A stretch of 64,000 nt of DNA from Granulicella aggregans (GCF_014203275.1 NZ_JACHIP010000001.1:434001-498000); one strand, 5' to 3'; shown: positions 23,813 to 33,576, numbered from the stretch's first letter. Translations and numbers: made by a program. The notes: a model not told the origin generated them from the letters alone.

Positions 23813-26254
23813 CTACTCGTACCGCAGCGCTTCCATCGGCTCGATCTTCACAGCGCGGCGGGCGGGAATTCCGCTCGCCACCAGCGCAACCGTTGTCAGC
23901 ACGACGATCGCCAGCAGAAGTGCCAGATACCCCTGCTCCGTGTCCGATGACAGATGTGCCAGCAGCTTATGCAGCGACAGCGCCAGCAGCACTCCAACCG
24001 CAACGCCGCCGCCTACGCTCACCGTCATCGAGCGGAAGACCAGGCCCAGCACATCGGCATGCAAAGCGCCCAGCGCCATCCGGATGCCAAACTCGTTCGT
24101 CCGCTGCGCGACCGTGTAGGACACCACGCTGTACAGACCCACCGCAGCCAGCAACAGCGCAAGCGCAGCAAAAGCTCCGAACAGCCAAGATACCAGCTGT
24201 CCCTGCGCGTACTCCGGCTCGCGCTGGATCCAATGGTCGAGGTCGAAGATGCGTCCACTGATCTGTTGATCGGCATCCACTGTTTGTACTTGCTGGCCGA
24301 TGCTGTGGATCATCGGCAGCGGTGAACCTGCTGCTCGCACGAGAATCTGCGTATGCATCGGTTCTGCCAGCGTGTAGGGGATAAAGATCTCCGAAGTGAC
24401 CGGCTTCCGCAGCCCGTTGTTCAGCTTGTCCGCCATTACCCCAACGATCTGCAGCCAGCTATCCGCGCCATCAGCGGTAAGAAAAAAAGGCGGCTCCGCC
24501 TTCTGGGCCGATACGCGAATGAAGTGGCCCAGCGCGTCACCGTGAGGAAAGTATTTATCCGCCATGGTCCGGTTGATCACGGCGACCTTGGCTGCGTTGT
24601 GGGTTTCCGTCCGTGTCCAGAAACGGCCCTGGCTGAGCGCTATCTGCAATACGGGGAAGTAGCCCTCACCTACCCAGTTCACCCATATCGGCTGACCCGC
24701 CGCCGATGGCTGCCCCATGATCTCGAACTCCAGCTTTGAGCCGTTCGAGGGCGGGGTCGCGTTGGTCGAGATCGTCGCCATCTGTACCCCTGGTGTTTGC
24801 TCCGTCTTTTCGAGCAGCGCCTCGAAGAATGCTGTCCGTTCCGCGATCGTCTTGTGGGTGTTCTCGTGAACCGGTATGCCCACCGACATCACGTTATGCG
24901 GGTTGTATCCCAGCGGCCGCTGCAGCAGCTTCATAAAGCCCTGCACGGCGTCGCCCGCAACCGCCATCATCAATAAGGTCAGGGCGATCTGGGCTCCGAT
25001 CAGCGCGTTGCTGGTCGCCTTACCACTGACCGAGCCAGCGACCTTGCGGCTCCCCGCCTGCATTGCCTCGCGCACATCCGGTCGCGACAGCCGCAACGCG
25101 GGCATCATGCCGAAGACGATGCCAGTCGCAATCGCCACCACCACACTGAAGACCAGCACCGGCAGATTGATCGCAATCACCGCCTCATGCGGGAAGGCAC
25201 CATCAGGCAGCAATGCCACGATGACCGCCAACAGCTTGATTGCAAGCAATACGCCGAGCGCAGCTCCTGTGAGCGAAAGAATCAGCGACTCGGTCAGGAG
25301 TTGTCGCATGATCCGCCAGCGCGAAGCTCCGATCGCGGCTCGCAGAGCGAACTCGTGCTCCCGCGCCGTTCCTCGCGCAAGCAGCAGGATCGAAACATTG
25401 CCGCAGCCGATCGCCAGCAACAACAGGACGGCTCCAAAGAGCATCGCCAGCGTCCCGCCGATCTGCTCCAGGAACATATCGTTCAAGCCCTGTACCAGCA
25501 CCGGCCCCGGCTTCAGCGGATAGTGCGTCGGAGAGTCCTTCGCAAACTGCGTCACCATCCCCTGCAACTGTTGCTCGGCAATCGCGTGACTTACACCTGG
25601 CTTCAACCGCGCCTCGAGATCATAGGCATGCGCTGTCTCCTGCGTAATCTTCAGCGGAACATATACGTCCGAGTCGTTCCAGGTGAACCGCGGTGCCGCG
25701 ACTCCAATCACCGTATACGGTTTGCGCACCATCTCGATCGTCTTGCCGATGATCGACGGATCAGAGTTGTAATGTCTCTGCCAAAACTTGTAGCTCAGCA
25801 CCACCACCGGCGACGGTTCCTGCCCATCGATCGCATCCGAGGGTTCAAAGTTGCGGCCAAGCGCGGGCGCGACTCCGAAGAAATCGAAGCCGTTGGAAGA
25901 CATGAAGCACCCGCTCACATCTTCAGGAATGTCCTGTCCCGTGACCGTAAGGCTCCAGTCATCGGTGATGATGGCGTCCTCGATAGCTGGATTCTTGCGG
26001 AACTGCTGCCACTGCGATGCCGTCGTGCCGAAGCCCTGCTCGCCCCCCGGCCGCGCGCCACGCAGATTGATATGGACCATCCGGTCGGCGTTCGCGTAAG
26101 GGTACGGGTTCATCAGCACGGCCCAGATGACGCTGAAGACCGCAGAGGTCGCGGCAATGCCGCAGGCCAGCGACAGGATCGCCGTAATCGAGAATCCGGG
26201 GCTCTTTACCAACTGCCGTAACGAGTAGCGAACATCCTGCAGCAAGACCTTCAT
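23813..26254 (-). CDS. Duplicated orphan permease, FtsX/MacB type (ADOP family)
   Basis: This 813-residue inner-membrane protein has two copies of the MacB periplasmic-core plus FtsX permease unit. The start MKVLLQDVRYSLRQLVKSPGF and TAILSLACGIAATSAVFSV are typical of the acidobacterial duplicated orphan permease (ADOP) family, and the end IPARRAVKIEPMEALRYE is the usual C-terminus. Large extracytoplasmic domains lie at residues about 50-270 and 450-680. No ATPase gene is adjacent, in keeping with the orphan name. Its cargo is unknown; relatives of MacB move peptides or lipoproteins. It converges on the XRE gene, with adjacent stops. Confidence 0.9.
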   Translation of the reverse strand: MKVLLQDVRYSLRQLVKSPGFSITAILSLACGIAATSAVFSVIWAVLMNPYPYANADRMVHINLRGARPGGEQGFGTTASQWQQFRKNPAIEDAIITDDWSLTVTGQDIPEDVSGCFMSSNGFDFFGVAPALGRNFEPSDAIDGQEPSPVVVLSYKFWQRHYNSDPSIIGKTIEMVRKPYTVIGVAAPRFTWNDSDVYVPLKITQETAHAYDLEARLKPGVSHAIAEQQLQGMVTQFAKDSPTHYPLKPGPVLVQGLNDMFLEQIGGTLAMLFGAVLLLLAIGCGNVSILLLARGTAREHEFALRAAIGASRWRIMRQLLTESLILSLTGAALGVLLAIKLLAVIVALLPDGAFPHEAVIAINLPVLVFSVVVAIATGIVFGMMPALRLSRPDVREAMQAGSRKVAGSVSGKATSNALIGAQIALTLLMMAVAGDAVQGFMKLLQRPLGYNPHNVMSVGIPVHENTHKTIAERTAFFEALLEKTEQTPGVQMATISTNATPPSNGSKLEFEIMGQPSAAGQPIWVNWVGEGYFPVLQIALSQGRFWTRTETHNAAKVAVINRTMADKYFPHGDALGHFIRVSAQKAEPPFFLTADGADSWLQIVGVMADKLNNGLRKPVTSEIFIPYTLAEPMHTQILVRAAGSPLPMIHSIGQQVQTVDADQQISGRIFDLDHWIQREPEYAQGQLVSWLFGAFAALALLLAAVGLYSVVSYTVAQRTNEFGIRMALGALHADVLGLVFRSMTVSVGGGVAVGVLLALSLHKLLAHLSSDTEQGYLALLLAIVVLTTVALVASGIPARRAVKIEPMEALRYE

Positions 26255-26594
26255 ATCGCCTCCCGGCTAATCGCGAATCTATCCTGGCCCGATATCCGTA
26301 ACTGGGAAAGGCAATTCCATGCCCAACAAAAAGCCCGTTTGCTTGGCGGACCTTTTCGTTTGTTTCCAGCGATTTGCGAGACCCTCCACCATACTGCGTT
26401 CGAGCGTAGAGTTCGGCGACTGTCCAGACGCGGACAGCACCTCCCATCAATGGACACCTAAGCCGGAGGTCTGCCCACCCGTCGACCTTCTGAAAATAGC
26501 CTCCCTGGAGATACGGGTCTGCGGCAATTCCGTTCATCGGAAATTATCGAAACCCGCGTCCGCAGCGGTCGGGAGTTGATATTCTGGTAGTGAT
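26255..26594. other. 340-base spacer between divergent genes
   Basis: This divergent spacer separates the orphan permease from the deoxyhypusine-synthase-like gene. Both promoters must lie here. Reading frames across it show no recognisable protein, and I see no strong hairpin or repeat. Confidence 0.5.
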
Positions 26595-27668
26595 ATGACA
26601 ACGAAAAAAGAACTTCTCAGCCGCCCCATCGTTCACCTCGACATCAAGCAGCACAACGTCGTCTCGCTGGTCGACGCGATGGCCGATATGGCCTTCAGCT
26701 CCCGCGACGTACACCGTGCTTCCTCCATCTACGACATGATGCTCCGCGACACCGAGTGCGGCGTCATCCTCTGCATCGCCGGCTCCATGGTCTCGGCGGG
26801 CATGAAGCAGATTTTCATCGACCTGATCCGCAACAACATGGTCGACGCCATCGTCTCGACCGGCGCGAACATCGTCGACCAGGACTTCTTCGAGGCTCTC
26901 GGCTTCAAGCACTACATCGCCGAGGACCAGTACAAGTACGGCAACGAAGACGCCACCCTTCGCGAGCTCGCCATCGACCGCATCTACGACACCTTCATCG
27001 ACGAAGATGAGCTTCGCATCTGCGACGACACCATCGAGCAGATCACCAACTCGCTCGAAACGCGCCCCTACAGCTCGCGCGAGTTTCTCCGCGAGATGGG
27101 CGCATGGCTCGAGAAGAAGGGCCACACCCTCGCCGCCGGCGGTGTCGACTCCATCGTTCACGCGGCCTATGAGAAGAATGTGCCGATCTTCATCCCGGCG
27201 TTCTCGGACTGCTCGGCCGGTTTCGGCCTGGTCGCCCACCAGCATGCACGCCAGGGTCAGCCGGTCGTCTCAATCGACTCCGCCAAGGACTTCTACGAGT
27301 TGACCAAGCTGAAGATCGAGAATCCCTCCACCGGCCTGCTGATGGTCTGCGGTGGCGTTCCGAAGAACTTCGCGCAGGACATCGTCGTCGCCGCCGAGAT
27401 CCTTGGCTCCGATGCGCCGATGCACAAGTACGCGATCCAAATCACGGTCGCCGACTCCCGCGACGGCGCTCTGTCGGGTTCCACACTTAAGGAAGCCAGC
27501 AGCTGGGGCAAGGTCGACCTGACCTACGAGCAGATGGTTTACTCCGAGGCCACCCTCGCGCTTCCGCTGATCACCGGCTACGCGTACCACAAGCAGGCTC
27601 ACGCCGCCCGCACCGCCAAGAATTGGACCTCGGTGCTGGACAAGGTAGCCGAACCGGTAACTGCCTAA
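26595..27668 (+). CDS. Deoxyhypusine synthase-like protein
   Basis: The 357-residue protein belongs to the deoxyhypusine synthase family, which transfers an aminobutyl group from spermidine by an NAD-dependent reaction. In eukaryotes and archaea the target is eIF5A lysine; bacteria lack eIF5A, and some bacterial members make homospermidine. NAD-site stretches STGANIVDQDFFEALG, IPAFSDCSAGFG and VCGGVPKN are present. The catalytic lysine is retained in ASSWGKVD (Lys306). The human-type PKHH histidine is replaced (PKNF), as expected of the bacterial branch. A strong terminator follows. Confidence 0.87.
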   Translation: MTTKKELLSRPIVHLDIKQHNVVSLVDAMADMAFSSRDVHRASSIYDMMLRDTECGVILCIAGSMVSAGMKQIFIDLIRNNMVDAIVSTGANIVDQDFFEALGFKHYIAEDQYKYGNEDATLRELAIDRIYDTFIDEDELRICDDTIEQITNSLETRPYSSREFLREMGAWLEKKGHTLAAGGVDSIVHAAYEKNVPIFIPAFSDCSAGFGLVAHQHARQGQPVVSIDSAKDFYELTKLKIENPSTGLLMVCGGVPKNFAQDIVVAAEILGSDAPMHKYAIQITVADSRDGALSGSTLKEASSWGKVDLTYEQMVYSEATLALPLITGYAYHKQAHAARTAKNWTSVLDKVAEPVTA

Positions 27669-27689
27669 AATTTAACTGGACAAACAGAA

Positions 27690-27726
27690 AAGTTGGGCCG
27701 GCTAGACAGCCGGCCCAACTTTTTTT
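27690..27726 (+). terminator. Rho-independent terminator after the deoxyhypusine-synthase-like gene
   Basis: AAGTTGGGCCGGCT (27690-27703) pairs perfectly over 14 bases with AGCCGGCCCAACTT (27708-27721) around the loop AGAC and runs into six T residues. Confidence 0.95.
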
Positions 27727-27824
27727 CTGCATGTGGTGACTTTCTTCCATCAAATTTGTATAGTCAGGTTACTAAAGCGTCTCCTGACGTTTCAAATTAC
27801 CCGCTCGCGCAGTATTAATGAGGG

Positions 27825-29621
27825 ATGGTGATTTCGATACCGGCACCGACTGCAGTTGTACTTCTGATACTGCTACTGATCATCGGTATCCTTGTTGGCG
27901 TACTCGTCCAGACGCGACGCAAGTCGTCTGAACTTCGCGTCCGGCTTGATGCTGCGCGACAGCGGCAACAGGAAGATGAGCGCGAACTCACCCAGCGTTC
28001 CGCCCTCGACACGCTCAAAGACGAGTTTGTCTCGACCGTCTCCCACGAGCTGCGAACGCCGCTCACCAGCATCCGAGGGGCACTCGGCCTGCTGTCCTCT
28101 GGTGTCTTTGGTAACCTCGACGTCAAGTCGCAGAATCTACTTCGTATAGCCCTCACCAATACCGATCGCCTGATCCGGCTGATAAACGACCTGCTCGATC
28201 TTGAGCGCATGGATTCCGGCGCAGCTGTCTTACAGATGCGACGCTGTTCCCTGCCTGAACTGGTCAACCAAGCCATGGAGACGATGTCTGCCCTCGCCGA
28301 TGCCGGCCAGGTCAAGCTCCTGGTGTCTCCCGGCGCGAAAGCCCTGATGCCGAACGTCTTCTTCGACGCGGATCCCGACCGCATCCTCCAGGTGCTGACC
28401 AACCTCTTCTCGAACGCGATCAAGTTCGCGCCTGCCTCCTCGAGCGTCACCTTCGAGGTCGAAACTCCTCCCGACGAGCTGATCTTCCGCGTCGTCGACC
28501 AAGGCCGGGGCATCCCTGAAGACCAACTCGAATCCATCTTCGAGCGCTTCAAGCAGGTCGACCATCCCGATGCCCGCGCCATCGGCGGCACCGGACTCGG
28601 TCTTGCCATCTGTCGCAGCATCATCCAGCAGCACGGCGGCAGCATCTGGGCACAGCGGAATGTGGCGAAAGGCGCGTCGATCTGCATCCGACTCCCGCGT
28701 CACCAGAGGACCTACGACGCATCGGTCGGAGGCGCCTATACGGCATCCATAGAAGTCCCATCGATTGTGGCGGCTCCACGCCCAGACACCGTACTCGACA
28801 CTCCGATCCTGATCTGCGACGACAACAAGGCCAAGCGCACGTTGATCGTCACCCAACTCCGCGCGCGCGGACATTGCGTTCTCGAGGCTGGATCTTCGGA
28901 CGAGGCGATCGAGATCGCCAAAAACCGCCCCGCTCAAAGTCCGGTCCGCGCCATCCTTCTCGATCTGCAGATGTCCGACATGAAGCGATGGGAGATCCTG
29001 AAACTCCTGACGAGAAACGGCTCGACCGCAAGCATCCCGGTCGTCTGCCTCAGCATGGGAGCCGAAGCCGACGATGCCCTCCAATCGCCCAACGCGCTGC
29101 GGCCTACCTCGTCTCCGTCGCTCCTCTCCGAGGACTATTTATTCGCCGAACTCAGCCACGCTCTGCTCTCCGATCGTGGCCCCGGTCGCGTGCTCCTGGT
29201 CGAGGACGATCTCGATCTTGCCAACGTCGTCCTCGGCGGCTTCGCCAAGACGAACGTGTTGGTTGAACACGCCGCGACTCTCTATCGCGCCAAGGTATTG
29301 TGCCGCGAACGCAGGCCAGACCTGCTGATCCTCGACCTGACTTTGCCCGACGGCGACGGCTTTTCGCTAGTCGAGTGGCTTCGCAGTCTTCCTGAACTCG
29401 CTTCGCTTCCCTTGATCGTCTACTCCGGCCGAGAACTCGAAGAAGGCGACCAGTCCAAACTTCGCCTTGGCCCCACCAAGTTCCTTACCAAGGCAAGAGT
29501 GCAGTCACGCGATCTGGAATTGCTAGTTTTGACGATGGTCCCGCAAGGTCGCGGCAATAACAAATCTGATCCGGAGGATCGCGGAGGACAGCAACGGTCC
29601 ACGGGCCTTCCTGTAAGTTGA
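27825..29621 (+). CDS. Hybrid sensor histidine kinase with two receiver domains
   Basis: The 598-residue protein starts with one transmembrane helix (residues about 9-29) and a short coiled coil. The HisKA domain has the phosphorylated His74 in SHELRTPL. The ATPase domain has the N-box LTNLFSNAIKFAP, G1 VVDQGRGIP and G2 GGTGLGLAIC. Two receiver domains follow: the first (about 328-430) has CDD and LLDLQMSD, the second (about 453-565) has VEDD and ILDLTLPDGDG. The second receiver lacks a clear KP motif (reads FLTKARV). No input domain is visible besides the membrane anchor. A lone receiver and an Hpt gene follow. ATG at 27825; the next codon, GTG, is better spaced from GAGGG. Confidence 0.93.
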   Translation: MVISIPAPTAVVLLILLLIIGILVGVLVQTRRKSSELRVRLDAARQRQQEDERELTQRSALDTLKDEFVSTVSHELRTPLTSIRGALGLLSSGVFGNLDVKSQNLLRIALTNTDRLIRLINDLLDLERMDSGAAVLQMRRCSLPELVNQAMETMSALADAGQVKLLVSPGAKALMPNVFFDADPDRILQVLTNLFSNAIKFAPASSSVTFEVETPPDELIFRVVDQGRGIPEDQLESIFERFKQVDHPDARAIGGTGLGLAICRSIIQQHGGSIWAQRNVAKGASICIRLPRHQRTYDASVGGAYTASIEVPSIVAAPRPDTVLDTPILICDDNKAKRTLIVTQLRARGHCVLEAGSSDEAIEIAKNRPAQSPVRAILLDLQMSDMKRWEILKLLTRNGSTASIPVVCLSMGAEADDALQSPNALRPTSSPSLLSEDYLFAELSHALLSDRGPGRVLLVEDDLDLANVVLGGFAKTNVLVEHAATLYRAKVLCRERRPDLLILDLTLPDGDGFSLVEWLRSLPELASLPLIVYSGRELEEGDQSKLRLGPTKFLTKARVQSRDLELLVLTMVPQGRGNNKSDPEDRGGQQRSTGLPVS

Positions 29622-29730
29622 AATTCCCTTGTAGAGCTTGCACGTCGGCTCACAACCACCATCCGGAAATGGACCGCAACCGCGCCGGGAGAGCGTAACC
29701 CGGTAGCGTCGGCAAGCCGATCGACATGAG

Positions 29731-30117
29731 ATGCTAGTGACTGTGCGACACATTCTGATCATTGATGATGAAGACGACATACGCGAAGTAGCTTCTCTCT
29801 CGCTGGAGGCGGTCGCGGGGTGGAAAGTTTCGACGGCGAACTCAGCCTCGCAGGGCATCGCCGTAGCACCGGGACTTCAACCGGACGCCATCCTGATGGA
29901 TGTCATGATGCCCGGAATGGACGGCCCAACAGCATTTCGCGCCATGCAGCAGGTCGCGAGCATCGCCCACATCCCCGTCATTCTCCTGACTGCAAAAGTC
30001 CAGGCCCAGGACCAGAGGCGTTTCGCCGATCTCGGCGTCGCAGCCGTCTTATTCAAACCGTTTGATCCGCTTCAACTCGCCGCGCAAATATCCAAAGCTC
30101 TTGGATGGCCCGACTAG
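29731..30117 (+). CDS. Single-domain response regulator (CheY-like)
   Basis: The 128-residue protein is one receiver domain and nothing else. It shows the acidic pair IIDDEDD (residues 11-16), the phospho-acceptor Asp57 in ILMDVMMPGMDG, the threonine in ILLTAKVQ and Lys109 in LFKPF. With no output domain it must act by protein contacts or as a phosphate shuttle between the upstream hybrid kinase and the downstream Hpt protein. It is 110 bases downstream of the kinase gene. A GTG two codons after the ATG is an alternative start. Confidence 0.92.
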   Translation: MLVTVRHILIIDDEDDIREVASLSLEAVAGWKVSTANSASQGIAVAPGLQPDAILMDVMMPGMDGPTAFRAMQQVASIAHIPVILLTAKVQAQDQRRFADLGVAAVLFKPFDPLQLAAQISKALGWPD

Positions 30118-30153
30118 GACGTTCAGGCATACTTGAGAGCATGAGGCGGACAG

Positions 30154-30495
30154 ATGGCGGATAGTGGGGCGTCAAGTCAACTTCCTGAGAAGACGCGGGC
30201 CCTGTTGCAGGAGATGTGGGAGCGCAACCTCCCCATCATCCATGCCCGCCTGAACCTCCTCGATGAAGCAGCCAACGCCGAGCCGCTCCCTGACTCGTTA
30301 CGCATCGACGCCATGAACGTCGCCCACAAGCTCGCAGGCTCTCTTGGCATGTTCGGTTTCAACGAGGGCACGCGGCTTGCTCGCCAGCTCGAACTCGCAC
30401 TCGACGTGCCCGCGCCGGACTCCGCCTACGTCGCCCTGCTCAGCCGCCAACTCCGGGAAGAGCTCTTCCCTTCGCCGTCACCCGCTGCTCCCTGA
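30154..30495 (+). CDS. Histidine phosphotransfer (Hpt) protein
   Basis: This 113-residue helical protein has the Hpt motif AHKLAGSLGMFGF with the phospho-acceptor His58, followed by RLARQLELAL. It begins 37 bases after the receiver gene. Together with the hybrid kinase and the lone receiver it completes a His-Asp-His-Asp phosphorelay encoded in one run of genes. The final output regulator is not encoded here. Confidence 0.85.
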   Translation: MADSGASSQLPEKTRALLQEMWERNLPIIHARLNLLDEAANAEPLPDSLRIDAMNVAHKLAGSLGMFGFNEGTRLARQLELALDVPAPDSAYVALLSRQLREELFPSPSPAAP

Positions 30496-30598
30496 ACATC
30501 CACCGCTTCGAATCTCCGCGACGCCTTTGGCCTCCCTCACTTAGGGGCGGTATAGTTCAAGTGCATCTTCGTACACCCCATAAGGATCGAGACTTACC

Positions 30599-32260
30599 AT
30601 GCCGACATCGAACGAATCCGCCCAGCCGGGCCAGCTTCCTCTCGCCTCCCAGCTCGTCAATGTTCCCCGGCTCGTGACCGCGTTCTATGCGCTGCATCCG
30701 GACGCCTCGGTCCCCGCGGAACGCGTCAGCTTCGGCACGTCGGGCCACCGCGGAAGCTCCTTCAAGACGGCCTTCAATGAAGACCACATCGCCGCTATCA
30801 CCCAGGCGATCTGCGACTACCGCAACAACAAAGAGACGGATCAATCAGTCACCGGCCCGCTCTTCCTTGCTCAGGACACTCACGCACTGTCTGAGCCAGC
30901 CTTCGCGGCTGCGCTCGAGGTGCTCGCGGGCAACGGCATCGAGACCATGGTCGACGATCAGCTTGCGTATACGCCGACGCCGGCGCTCTCGCACGCCATC
31001 CTGACCTACAACCGCGGCCGCCGCTTCAATCTGGCGGATGGCGTCGTCATCACGCCGTCGCACAATCCACCGGAGGATGGCGGCTTCAAGTACAACCCGC
31101 CCAGCGGCGGCCCCGCCGATACGACCGCGACGAAGTGGATTGAGAACCGCGCGAACGATCTCATCGCCAACGGCCTGAAGGACGTGAAGCGCGTCCCCTA
31201 CGCACAAGCGCTCAAGGCTTCGACGACCAAGCGCCACGACTACATCACCGCGTATGTGAACGACCTCGCCAGCGTCATCGACTTCGATGTTCTCAAGGGC
31301 ACCACGTTGAAGCTCGCCGTCGATCCCCTCGGCGGCGCAGGAGTCTTCTACTGGCCGCGCATTGCGGAGAAGTACAACCTGCCCTTCGAAGTCCTGAACC
31401 CCAACGTCGACCCAACCTTCCGCTTCATGACCCTCGACTGGGACTCGCGCATCCGCATGGACTGCTCCAGCCCCTACGCCATGGCGTCGATGATCGCGAA
31501 TAAGGAGAAGTTCGACGTGGCGTGGGCGTGCGACACCGACCACGACCGTCATGGCGTTGTGACGAAGTCAACCGGGCTGCTGAACCCGAACCATTACCTG
31601 GCTGTCTGCATCAACTACCTATTCACCAACCGTCCGGGCTGGGGAGCGGAGACGGCAATCGGCAAGACGCTGGTCTCATCGAGCATCATCGATCGCGTCG
31701 CCAAAGGCATCGACCGCAAGATCCTCGAAGTTCCGGTTGGCTTCAAGTGGTTCGTCGACGGCCTCATCGACGGGTCTTTAGGATTCGTCGGGGAAGAGTC
31801 CGCAGGCGCAACCTTCCTGCGCAAGAACGGCGAAGTCTGGACCACAGACAAGGACGGCCTCATCCCCGGACTGCTCGCCGCCGAGATGACTGCGAAGCTC
31901 GGCAAAGACCCCGGCCAGCTCTACAACGAGATCACCGCAAAGTACGGCGCTCCCGTCTACCAGCGCATCGATGCTGCCGCGACCAAGGAGCAGAAGGCAA
32001 AGCTCGCGAAGCTCTCTCCCGCGCAGGTCACCGCGAAAGAACTAGCGGGCGAACCCATCACCGCGATCCTCACCGAAGCCCCCGGCAATGGCGCCTCCAT
32101 CGGAGGCCTCAAGGTGACCACCGAGAACGGCTGGTTCGCCGCGCGTCCCTCCGGGACTGAGGATGTCTACAAGATCTACGCCGAGAGCTTCCATGGTGAA
32201 GACCACCTGAAACGGATTCAGACCGAAGCTCAGGCGCTAGTCACGGCAGCGATTGCTTAG
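30599..32260 (+). CDS. pgm: Phosphoglucomutase (alpha-D-glucose phosphate-specific)
   Basis: Pgm interconverts glucose 1-phosphate and glucose 6-phosphate, linking the galactose pathway and glycogen or sugar-nucleotide synthesis to glycolysis. The 553-residue length fits the Pgm family. SFGTSGHRGSSF near residue 43 starts the fold. The phosphoserine loop is VVITPSHNPPEDGG (Ser near 153), the metal-binding loop is CDTDHDRHG, the sugar loop is GEESAG, and the phosphate site is ARPSGTEDVYKIY near the C-terminus. It is transcribed on its own, with about 100 bases to the Hpt gene. Confidence 0.96.
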   Translation: MPTSNESAQPGQLPLASQLVNVPRLVTAFYALHPDASVPAERVSFGTSGHRGSSFKTAFNEDHIAAITQAICDYRNNKETDQSVTGPLFLAQDTHALSEPAFAAALEVLAGNGIETMVDDQLAYTPTPALSHAILTYNRGRRFNLADGVVITPSHNPPEDGGFKYNPPSGGPADTTATKWIENRANDLIANGLKDVKRVPYAQALKASTTKRHDYITAYVNDLASVIDFDVLKGTTLKLAVDPLGGAGVFYWPRIAEKYNLPFEVLNPNVDPTFRFMTLDWDSRIRMDCSSPYAMASMIANKEKFDVAWACDTDHDRHGVVTKSTGLLNPNHYLAVCINYLFTNRPGWGAETAIGKTLVSSSIIDRVAKGIDRKILEVPVGFKWFVDGLIDGSLGFVGEESAGATFLRKNGEVWTTDKDGLIPGLLAAEMTAKLGKDPGQLYNEITAKYGAPVYQRIDAAATKEQKAKLAKLSPAQVTAKELAGEPITAILTEAPGNGASIGGLKVTTENGWFAARPSGTEDVYKIYAESFHGEDHLKRIQTEAQALVTAAIA

Positions 32261-32272
32261 GTTTCGGCGGGG

Positions 32273-32596
32273 CTACTCGAAACAAATCGGTCCTTCGTTA
32301 GCCGAAGCCGCTTCAGTCAACTCTCTCAATTGCTGGAGGAACGTCCCCACATCAGCATCCCGCACGACTTGAATCATGGCCTCAATCTCGGACTGAAGGG
32401 CCGCGACCCTCTCGAAACCAATCTCATCGCCGGAATGCGAACCGCTTCTTATGCAGAACCAGAGTGGACCATCCTGATCTATACCGGCTTCCAGAAGGTG
32501 TTGGCGAACATATCCGACCATCGCGATGTTTCCCAGCCGCACCTCTAATACGGGGTCTTCACTCCCTTTTGCGTAGACGGTAGCATCGAGTCCCAT
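32273..32596 (-). CDS. Small hypothetical protein
   Basis: This 107-residue cytosolic protein starts MGLDATVYAKGSEDPVLEV and has an acidic overall composition with no cysteine motif or membrane segment. MGLDATVY-type starts occur in several uncharacterised small proteins found in diverse bacteria. It converges on pgm with a 12-base gap. Base composition is a little more AT-rich than the neighbours. I cannot assign a function. Confidence 0.5.
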   Translation of the reverse strand: MGLDATVYAKGSEDPVLEVRLGNIAMVGYVRQHLLEAGIDQDGPLWFCIRSGSHSGDEIGFERVAALQSEIEAMIQVVRDADVGTFLQQLRELTEAASANEGPICFE

Positions 32597-32733
32597 CGGA
32601 TAACCCTAGCAGAGCTAAGTCTCCGTTCCCAGATCACGGGGTAGCCCCTACAGACGCTATCCTCCGCACTTCGGGATTCGAATCCGCAACAGCAGTCGCG
32701 GATCCGCTTCTGCTTTATCCTTGTACCTGCGCA

Positions 32734-33576
32734 ATGAAACGAATCCTTACCGCCGTAGTCCTCATCGCCGTTGTCTTCGCCATCATCTTCTTTGGCCAGC
32801 TTTGGCTGATCACCCTCTTCGCCGCCCTGGTCGCTGAACTCGCCGCCTTCGAGTACCTCCAGCTCGCCAAACACTCCGGAGCGAAGATCCCGATCTGGTG
32901 GATGGCAGCTGCCACGGCAATGGTCTTTGTCGCTGGATACGCTTGGCCCACCGACGCTCAACTCCCGCTGTTGAGCGCTCTCGCCCTGATCCTCTTTGCC
33001 GTAGTCGGCTTTCGGGCGCGGTTGGAGCGCGTCCTCTCCGACGCCGCCATCGGCCTCTTCGGTCTCATCTACATCGCCTACTCGCTCGCGCTGATCCCTC
33101 CCATCTGGAACCGCGACGACGGCAAACCACTGCTGCTCTTCCTGATGATCTGCGTCTGGGCGGGCGACATCGCGGCGCTCTACATCGGCAAGAACTTCGG
33201 CAAGCGCAAGCTCGCCCCCCGGCTGAGCCCTGGCAAGACCTGGGAAGGCTCGTTCGCCAGCCTTGCCGGTTCGATGCTCGTCGCCGGGCTGCTCTTTTGG
33301 CTCGGAAGCGCCCTCTCCAATCGCGGCAACATGGTGCTCCATATTCAGGAGCCTTTCTGGCAGTTGATGCTGCTGGCGGTTATCATCAACGCCGCCGCCC
33401 AGGTCGGCGACCTGCTCGAGTCCGCGATCAAGCGCGGAGCGGGCGTAAAGGACTCCGGAACCATGCTTCCGGGACACGGCGGCATCCTCGACCGCATCGA
33501 CGCTCTCCTGCTGGCGACTCCGGTGCTCTGGTACGCCCTTCTCATCAAGGACTGGCTGCACCTGGGACGGTTTTAG
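32734..33576 (+). CDS. cdsA: Phosphatidate cytidylyltransferase (CDP-diacylglycerol synthase)
   Basis: CdsA makes CDP-diacylglycerol from phosphatidate and CTP, the branch point for membrane phospholipids. The 280-residue protein has about seven transmembrane helices and the C-terminal family signature KDSGTMLPGHGGILDRIDAL, with the preceding conserved FGKRKLAPRLSPGKTWEG. It is the first gene of cdsA-dxr-rseP, an order conserved in many bacteria. ATG at 32734. Confidence 0.95.
   Translation: MKRILTAVVLIAVVFAIIFFGQLWLITLFAALVAELAAFEYLQLAKHSGAKIPIWWMAAATAMVFVAGYAWPTDAQLPLLSALALILFAVVGFRARLERVLSDAAIGLFGLIYIAYSLALIPPIWNRDDGKPLLLFLMICVWAGDIAALYIGKNFGKRKLAPRLSPGKTWEGSFASLAGSMLVAGLLFWLGSALSNRGNMVLHIQEPFWQLMLLAVIINAAAQVGDLLESAIKRGAGVKDSGTMLPGHGGILDRIDALLLATPVLWYALLIKDWLHLGRF

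Noticed and set aside
32670-32690. tRNA T-arm-like GGGATTCGAATCC sequence upstream of cdsA
   Set aside because: The flanks do not form the 5-base T-stem, and no acceptor, D or anticodon arm could be built on either strand.
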